Positions 21,281 through 26,017 of a stretch of 26,017 nt of DNA are shown in pieces; within the stretch, counting starts at the first letter, position 1, and each line of letters starts with the position of its first letter. Both the position numbers and the translations under genes were made by a program. This stretch comes from a virus, in the IMG/VR virus record IMGVR_UViG_3300042906_000838, positions 1-26,017 of that record. One strand, written 5' to 3'. Below the pieces are notes generated by a model, which did no database searches, was not told the origin of the DNA, and saw nothing but the letters and a program-made list of their open reading frames with translations.

Positions 21281-22186
21281 CTACGGGCACTCAGCCAAGG
21301 GAATCGTGGCGTCATCGCCTTCGTCGGTCTTAAAGACCCAGACCTTGGTGGCCGGGAAATCCAAGGACTCTGATCCGAGCGTTGCTTCGTTGAGAGTGTT
21401 GACGTCCTCCATGACGAATGTTTCGTAGGTGATTGGGCCCGGGGCGAATACGTGGGCGCTGCGCTTGGTAAACTGAAGCTGCCAAGCGTCGTCACTGTTT
21501 TTGATAAGCTCTACGCTAGTCAGGATCTGAATAGATTCCAGGTTTCTGACCTTTAGGGTCCAGGTGGTGTCGTCCCGTTTGTCCTCTACCTTGAGTGTGA
21601 TTTTCGCGTTTGGGTCTTCGGCATTTACTAGCTGTTCGTTCTCGTAGTTGACGGCAAAAAAATCGACGCTGTGAATGGTGTTGCCCTTGTTGAGGTCCAG
21701 GGGGAAAACCGAGTGGCGCTTTAGGTCGTTGGCTCGCACCGAGATCGTGCGCTCACGCTTATTGATTCGGATAAAGTGCGACTCGTAGTAGTCCCTGGTT
21801 CCGGGCCAGGTCACTGGCGCGCCTTCTCCGGGCCCGTCGGGCGGCGGAGGCTGCGGGGTCTTATGCTCAGTAGGGGCTGGTTCCTTCGGAGGCTTCGGAG
21901 TATTCCCGTCCCGTGGGCTGTCGCCCCCTTCGTCTTCATCGGGCCCGGGATCAACGGGCGGGAAACTCTCGGGCCCAGGTCCGCTTCCGCCGCCAGGGGC
22001 CAGCGGGGCAAGCGGTGGCGTGATGAGCTTGAAGTTCGGGTTCGTGTAGTCGAATCGCACTGGGCCGCGATGCTCAATGGTCGCCCGGCACTGGCCGAGC
22101 AAGTTCTGCGCGGCGGCGGCCGAAGCCTGCGAAAGCCCAGAAAGATACAGCGCTTGAGAGATGTTCGCGGCCTGTCGCGTGAACAT
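21281..22186 (-). CDS. Tail-region protein with proline-rich linker
   Basis: A 301-aa protein. The N-terminus is helical (QAANISQALYLSGLSQASAAAAQ). Residues about 56-125 form a long Pro/Gly/Asp/Glu linker (APGGGSGPGPESFPP and KPPKEPAPTEHKTPQ). The C-terminal ~170 residues are beta-rich (RERTISVRANDL, NTIHSVDFFAVNY, ITLKVEDKRDD, WTLKVRNLESIQIL), fitting a folded virion domain. No enzymatic motif is recognised. Coupled to the tail-nozzle gene by TAATG at 22186 and followed by the cysteine-rich gene, it is probably a tail or tail-fibre adaptor component. Confidence 0.62.
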   Translation of the reverse strand: MFTRQAANISQALYLSGLSQASAAAAQNLLGQCRATIEHRGPVRFDYTNPNFKLITPPLAPLAPGGGSGPGPESFPPVDPGPDEDEGGDSPRDGNTPKPPKEPAPTEHKTPQPPPPDGPGEGAPVTWPGTRDYYESHFIRINKRERTISVRANDLKRHSVFPLDLNKGNTIHSVDFFAVNYENEQLVNAEDPNAKITLKVEDKRDDTTWTLKVRNLESIQILTSVELIKNSDDAWQLQFTKRSAHVFAPGPITYETFVMEDVNTLNEATLGSESLDFPATKVWVFKTDEGDDATIPLAECP

Positions 22187-24696
22187 TAGCCACCCTTTTC
22201 GTTGACACCAAAGATGTCCAGGTTGTGCAGCACCACCCTGCCTCCATCCTGCTTCCCGGCCAGGGCAATGCTTACGTGCCTATCAGTCCCCATCATGTCG
22301 TCCAGGGCGCGGCCCGAGAAAAGAGCCCGCGCGACCCCGTGCGACTCGGCCTCCTGAAGGGGGAGTGCCTGCATGTCGAGAACGGCCGCCGGCACGGTGT
22401 CGGAATGAACGAATCCTGTGCCGCGATCCCGAGCGGCCACATTACTGCGGGGATAGGCGGAGTTATTGTAGTAGGCCTTGAGGTACAGGAGGCTCTGGCT
22501 GGCGGTGGGCTGGTATGTCACCGAGCAGTGGCGACTCTGGGTCTGCCCCGCTTTCTTGTCCTGGGAGTCGTTGGCGTACTCGAAGCACCCGGTCTTGTAG
22601 CAGTAGCGGACGGCCTGCGTGCTGTTGTTCACGACATAGGTGGCCGTCGCCTGGGTGCCGCCTGTTGGCGGGGCAGATATAGAAAGCGAGTCGGCAACGT
22701 ACTTTGTGCCCGGAGACTTGATGATGATGGAGGTGATCGACCCGTCGGAGTTCAGGCCGCACTCGAACTCGGCGCCATGGCCCCCCGTGGCCGTGATGGT
22801 CGGTGGCCGCTTATATCCCCGGCCGGGATTCGTGATCGTTATTGCGGAGATCGAGCCGGAAGCCAGGTCGAGAAGGCCGGTAGAAAGCGTCCTCAGCTTG
22901 CCTCCGCTTGTTCCGTAGACAAGCGACGTCTGCCCATCGTTTAGGCGAATCTCGCTGGCGCAGGTCAGTTCATCAGGATACCGCTCCTCCCACCACGTTT
23001 TGTAGTCAAAGGAGTAGACGAACATCCGGGTGGGAAACTTGGTGGAGCCGTCGCCCTTGATGGCAACGCATACCCGTAGAAATGCGTTTCGCTTGTCGGC
23101 CCTAACCGTGAACCACCGGCTAAGGGTGTAGTCAATCTTGTCTCGCCATACGTCATAAAGGGGCAGCGAGAGATTTTCGACGTCGCCGTTCGGGTCCATG
23201 GAGTACACGCCCTGGTCGTCCATGGCGTAGACCCGGCCCTCATAAATGTCCCAGCACCGATGGTTCAGGCAGCCCCGGTACGCCATCAAGAACACTGCTG
23301 TGTCCACGACGGGCTGGCTCACATAGGTGAGCCGATAGCAGTGCCTTGACTGCATAACGAGCAGAGCGCCGGCGAACGGCACAAGCGCTGTGATGTAGTC
23401 CGTTGCCCTGAGGTTGGACTGGAGGACGATCTCGTTCTCTTCTGGCATCGACTCAGGCTCGTCGGTCTCGCTGTACCGCAGCGTGTTGGGGTTTCCGCCA
23501 GCCGTGTCCCCCGCCATCCAAAGGCGGTCCTGGAACATCACGGCCACGGAGTAGTTGGTGGGCGGGACGCCAAACCGATTGGCATTGAGTTCGCCGTTCG
23601 GCAGCAGGATCGGCAGACCAGCAAACTCGGCGCGGTCGGGGTCTATAAGTTCCCAGTCAGTCAGGTCGTCCGTGTATGCCCCAAACCCCGAGGTGATGGT
23701 TGCGACCTTATAGACAGTCAGTGCCTGGTTCGAGGTCGTGCGCCACAGCTCGACATGCTTGCCAGAGGGCGGGGCGGTATAAGACCAAGTGATGTTCTGC
23801 TTTCCATCGCCACAGTTCACCTCCGCAACTGGAGAGAGGCTGCTGTAGAGAGGCCCGCCCTCTGAATCAGGAATACTGGCGTCCTTGTAGCGGTAGTAGC
23901 AGAAGTACGTGCCCCTAAGGTGAGGCCTGACAACCACGGAGGCTTCGGCAGTGGTCGGTTCCTTGACCACTTCCGAGCTTCCCGACCTGCCAAGTATCCA
24001 GCGGCTGACTGCGGATGAATACTCCAGCATAATGCTGCCATTAACAGGCACCGTGACATCAGCGGAGCCAAAGAACCTGTTGGCTGCTGCACTCAGCACA
24101 GAAGAAGCAACGAAAGTAATCGGGTGCTGGCCGACATTCTTAATGAGCCGACGAGTGCCGTTGGGCTGGGCAACTATGCCAGTAATGTTGATGGGAACCG
24201 TTGCCAGCAGATTTATGGCACTGGCGGTCGGGGCTGCCCAGTCGTTCTGGGAGGACGAGAGCGCTGCCGGGCTCGCTTGCGTTCCGTCTGCAAGCACTCC
24301 GCTCGGATCGCTGAGCCTTACGGTCGGCGCGGTTGGATAGTTTTTCCCATAAGCCTTGATGTCCACCGCGCCCAACCCTCCGTCACTCACTCTCGCCAGC
24401 GCAGCGGCGGGGGGCGATCCTCCCGCCGAGAAAGAAACGGCGGGCGCGACGTCGTATCCGTTTCCTGGATTCAATACGTCAACGCGGGCGACGTAGTATC
24501 GGACAAGTGCTGATTGAGTGATCACTGGCGCCACCGTAGGGGCATCAAGCCCCACCGGCCGCCATTCGCTAGCGCTGGCCTTCCAGGCCTTGCCGCGATA
24601 GCCGTGACCCTGAAAAACGTACACCGCACCCTTGCGGCCCTGGCAGAAGGACACGGGGTAGGTCGGATCAAAAGGGGGGGGCGCGATGGTTGTCAT
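22186..24696 (-). CDS. Tail nozzle (tail tubular protein B)-like protein
   Basis: An 836-aa virion protein whose central region has the repeated beta-strand, propeller-like signature of podovirus tail nozzle proteins: YSVAVMFQDRLWMAGD, TLRYSETDEPESM, DYITALVPFAGALLVMQ, YAMDDQGVYSMDPNGD and YDVWRDKI. Inserted at both ends are pairs of GxGYxxxPxV modules (about 70-133: NPGNGYDVAPAVSF; 614-689: NPGRGYKRPPTITATGG). The protein probably forms the tail tip and may contact the host. The family call is by pattern, not search. The ATG at 24696 lies 1 bp after the previous stop. Its stop overlaps the next start as TAATG. Confidence 0.72.
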   Translation of the reverse strand: MTTIAPPPFDPTYPVSFCQGRKGAVYVFQGHGYRGKAWKASASEWRPVGLDAPTVAPVITQSALVRYYVARVDVLNPGNGYDVAPAVSFSAGGSPPAAALARVSDGGLGAVDIKAYGKNYPTAPTVRLSDPSGVLADGTQASPAALSSSQNDWAAPTASAINLLATVPINITGIVAQPNGTRRLIKNVGQHPITFVASSVLSAAANRFFGSADVTVPVNGSIMLEYSSAVSRWILGRSGSSEVVKEPTTAEASVVVRPHLRGTYFCYYRYKDASIPDSEGGPLYSSLSPVAEVNCGDGKQNITWSYTAPPSGKHVELWRTTSNQALTVYKVATITSGFGAYTDDLTDWELIDPDRAEFAGLPILLPNGELNANRFGVPPTNYSVAVMFQDRLWMAGDTAGGNPNTLRYSETDEPESMPEENEIVLQSNLRATDYITALVPFAGALLVMQSRHCYRLTYVSQPVVDTAVFLMAYRGCLNHRCWDIYEGRVYAMDDQGVYSMDPNGDVENLSLPLYDVWRDKIDYTLSRWFTVRADKRNAFLRVCVAIKGDGSTKFPTRMFVYSFDYKTWWEERYPDELTCASEIRLNDGQTSLVYGTSGGKLRTLSTGLLDLASGSISAITITNPGRGYKRPPTITATGGHGAEFECGLNSDGSITSIIIKSPGTKYVADSLSISAPPTGGTQATATYVVNNSTQAVRYCYKTGCFEYANDSQDKKAGQTQSRHCSVTYQPTASQSLLYLKAYYNNSAYPRSNVAARDRGTGFVHSDTVPAAVLDMQALPLQEAESHGVARALFSGRALDDMMGTDRHVSIALAGKQDGGRVVLHNLDIFGVNEKGG

Positions 24697-24697
24697 T

Positions 24698-25003
24698 TCA
24701 GGTTATGTCTAGGCCCGTGAGCCGCACCAGCTCCCCGGCGTCAGTGAAGCCAAACATGACCTCGGAGGCGCCCGAGCCTGGGCTGTATCCCCAGATTTCA
24801 AGCAGTCCCCCGACCACATTTCCGGTGTTGCAGGCCGAGGCGTTGCCGTTGCAGACGTGCGCAACATCGCCCATACCGCCTCGCACGGTGAGTTGCCCAG
24901 GAATGCTGCTCTGGGCATTCATCTGCTCCACGGCAGCGCCCGCTGGAATCACATACGGGCTGGCGCCGGTAACTAGCCCCGGCCACTTGGAGATGCGGAT
25001 CAC
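24698..25003 (-). CDS. Small tail-associated protein
   Basis: A 101-aa protein beginning [20 protein letters not shown], then [23 protein letters not shown]. This pattern (SKWxGLVTxASPYxIPxGAA...PGxLxVRxG) is the N-terminal start of tail nozzle-like proteins, here as a separate gene just before the nozzle-like gene. It may be a split-off N-terminal domain or an independent tail protein. The start is GTG at 25003, chosen because it overlaps the preceding TGA as GTGA; an upstream frame to 25069 is a shadow. The Cys-containing middle ([14 protein letters not shown]) and a C-terminal beta segment ([17 protein letters not shown]) support a folded domain. Confidence 0.65.
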   Translation of the reverse strand: MIRISKWPGLVTGASPYVIPAGAAVEQMNAQSSIPGQLTVRGGMGDVAHVCNGNASACNTGNVVGGLLEIWGYSPGSGASEVMFGFTDAGELVRLTGLDIT

Positions 25004-26017
25004 GGCGTTGCCCCCTGATCGGTGCCTGGGCGCAGATACCAGAACGAGTAGTAGCCGCCGGTATCCCACCGCCGCCCCGAGAGCGGAGCCAGCGTGTCCT
25101 GCTCGAACGCCATCCGCAGGTCGCGGGCGTTAATCGCCGCCGTGCTATCGACCGCCTTGCCAAGCAGCCTGGCGGCCCACATCTCGGCCCCAGACAGGAG
25201 CGCCGTGTACATCGTGGGTGCAATATCCAGAAGGTCGGTGATGATGTACTTGCTGCCGGTCACCCCGGTCGTGATCTCCGGGGAGTGGCAGGCCAGGGTG
25301 GTTCCGGTCGTGACGGAGGTGATGTAGGCCTCCATCGTGTACGGGTGCATTCCGGCCAGGCCTTCTGGGTGATAGGAGGCATTCCCGGACGCCCGCAGGA
25401 TGGAGCCGACCATGGGCGCACTGAACTGGGTGCTGGTTCCCGTGACCGAGAGGTAGGCCCCTGGTGGCGTAGAGGGCGGATTGGGGAGCGTCACCGTTGG
25501 GGTGCTGGTGTACCCGGATCCCCCATCGACAACATTGATGGCCGTGACGACGCCGTTGTTCACAACTGCGGCAGCAATGGCCCCTGTCCCCCCGCCGCCC
25601 GAGATCGTGACGGCAGGGGTCATCGAATACCCGCGACCGCCAGTCGTGACCGCGATTGAGGAGATGGCTCCGCCGGTTAATGTGGCACTGGCCAGTGCCT
25701 TGTAGGCAGGGGCTCCAACGACCGTGGCGGTGACCGTGCCGGCTCGGCTGCTCGGCTCCCAGCCCGTCAGCCGCAGATCCCGGGGCCGCCGTCGGTAGGT
25801 CAGGGTCAGGCTCTCGGTGTAGCGGTAGCCGTTGTAGATCTTGAGGTCGAAGTAGCCCTCTTTCTCAGCGGAGGGCAGCACCGTCCAGATAAGCCGGACC
25901 AACTGCTGGAAGGGCGAGTTCTCGATCCTGCGCCACTCGGTCTGGTCTACGTACTCAGCGGCGATGCGAAGCTGGGGCAGGTAGACCGAATCGACGCTTG
26001 CAACGCCCCAGGGCAGG
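25000..26017 (-). CDS. Head-tail/tail-tube adaptor-like protein, 5' end outside window
   Basis: The frame remains open to the window edge, so the 5' part is missing and at least 338 residues are encoded. The N-terminal visible part has [19 protein letters not shown], then [25 protein letters not shown], a pattern I associate with phage tail-tube/adaptor proteins. Two GxGYxxxPxV beta modules follow ([18 protein letters not shown] and [15 protein letters not shown]). The C-terminal region is helical and ends with [28 protein letters not shown]. The stop overlaps the GTG of the next gene. The precise family is not recognised; a virion role is inferred from neighbours. Confidence 0.62.
   Translation of the reverse strand, partial: LPWGVASVDSVYLPQLRIAAEYVDQTEWRRIENSPFQQLVRLIWTVLPSAEKEGYFDLKIYNGYRYTESLTLTYRRRPRDLRLTGWEPSSRAGTVTATVVGAPAYKALASATLTGGAISSIAVTTGGRGYSMTPAVTISGGGGTGAIAAAVVNNGVVTAINVVDGGSGYTSTPTVTLPNPPSTPPGAYLSVTGTSTQFSAPMVGSILRASGNASYHPEGLAGMHPYTMEAYITSVTTGTTLACHSPEITTGVTGSKYIITDLLDIAPTMYTALLSGAEMWAARLLGKAVDSTAAINARDLRMAFEQDTLAPLSGRRWDTGGYYSFWYLRPGTDQGATP

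Noticed and set aside
1-26017. CRISPR array, insertion sequence or rRNA
   Set aside because: No regularly spaced direct repeats, transposase or rRNA-like sequence was seen; the only tandem repeat is the coding 51-bp unit at 18844-18961.

Overview
The window looks like part of a GC-rich, double-stranded DNA temperate bacteriophage (or prophage) with a short-tailed, T7-like virion plan. The evidence is a compact minus-strand gene train, a tail-tube/nozzle-type gene group, very large ejection-type virion proteins, a tyrosine integrase, and a recombination/replication module with an ERF annealing protein, a PD-(D/E)XK exonuclease and a DEAH helicase. The host cannot be named from the sequence alone. 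The 3' half of a tRNA-Met(CAT) gene beside the integrase is the best handle for finding it. Terminase, portal, capsid, lysis genes and a lysogeny repressor were not seen.

Almost everything is transcribed leftward (minus strand), so the order below runs from high to low coordinates. Region A (26017-9360) is the late structural module. It starts with a partial tail/adaptor gene, a small tail-associated gene and an 836-aa tail nozzle-like protein. A proline-linker protein, a cysteine-rich protein and a small zinc-finger-like protein follow. Next come four small Met/Gln/Ala-rich proteins, a small charged protein, and three large proteins (1201, 487 and 1226 aa) that I infer to be internal-virion or ejected proteins.

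Region B (about 9514-8361) is the integration module. It holds a plus-strand tyrosine integrase, a 10-bp hairpin over its ribosome-binding site, imperfect repeats, and a 48-bp tRNA-Met 3'-half that I interpret as the attP core. The attP core appears to lie inside the 5' end of the exonuclease reading frame, so integration would cut the exonuclease from its start codon. This is the most interesting observation in the window.

Region C (8547-4306) is the recombination/replication module: exonuclease, ERF, two small overlapping genes (one with a helix-turn-helix look), a helicase with a DUF3820-like C-terminal domain, and a PD-(D/E)XK nuclease. A 315-bp non-coding gap with several hairpins (3991-4305) separates it from Region D.

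Region D (3990-25) is a tightly packed early accessory/nucleotide-metabolism operon: a zinc-ribbon protein, HNH nuclease, GGPLDG-type small protein, resolvase-like PD-(D/E)XK nuclease, dATP/dGTP diphosphohydrolase-like protein, several small conserved phage proteins, a metallophosphoesterase, a mini HExxH protein and an HD-domain phosphohydrolase. Many junctions are ATGA, GTGA, TTGA or TAATG stop/start overlaps, which implies translational coupling and fixes many of the start sites.
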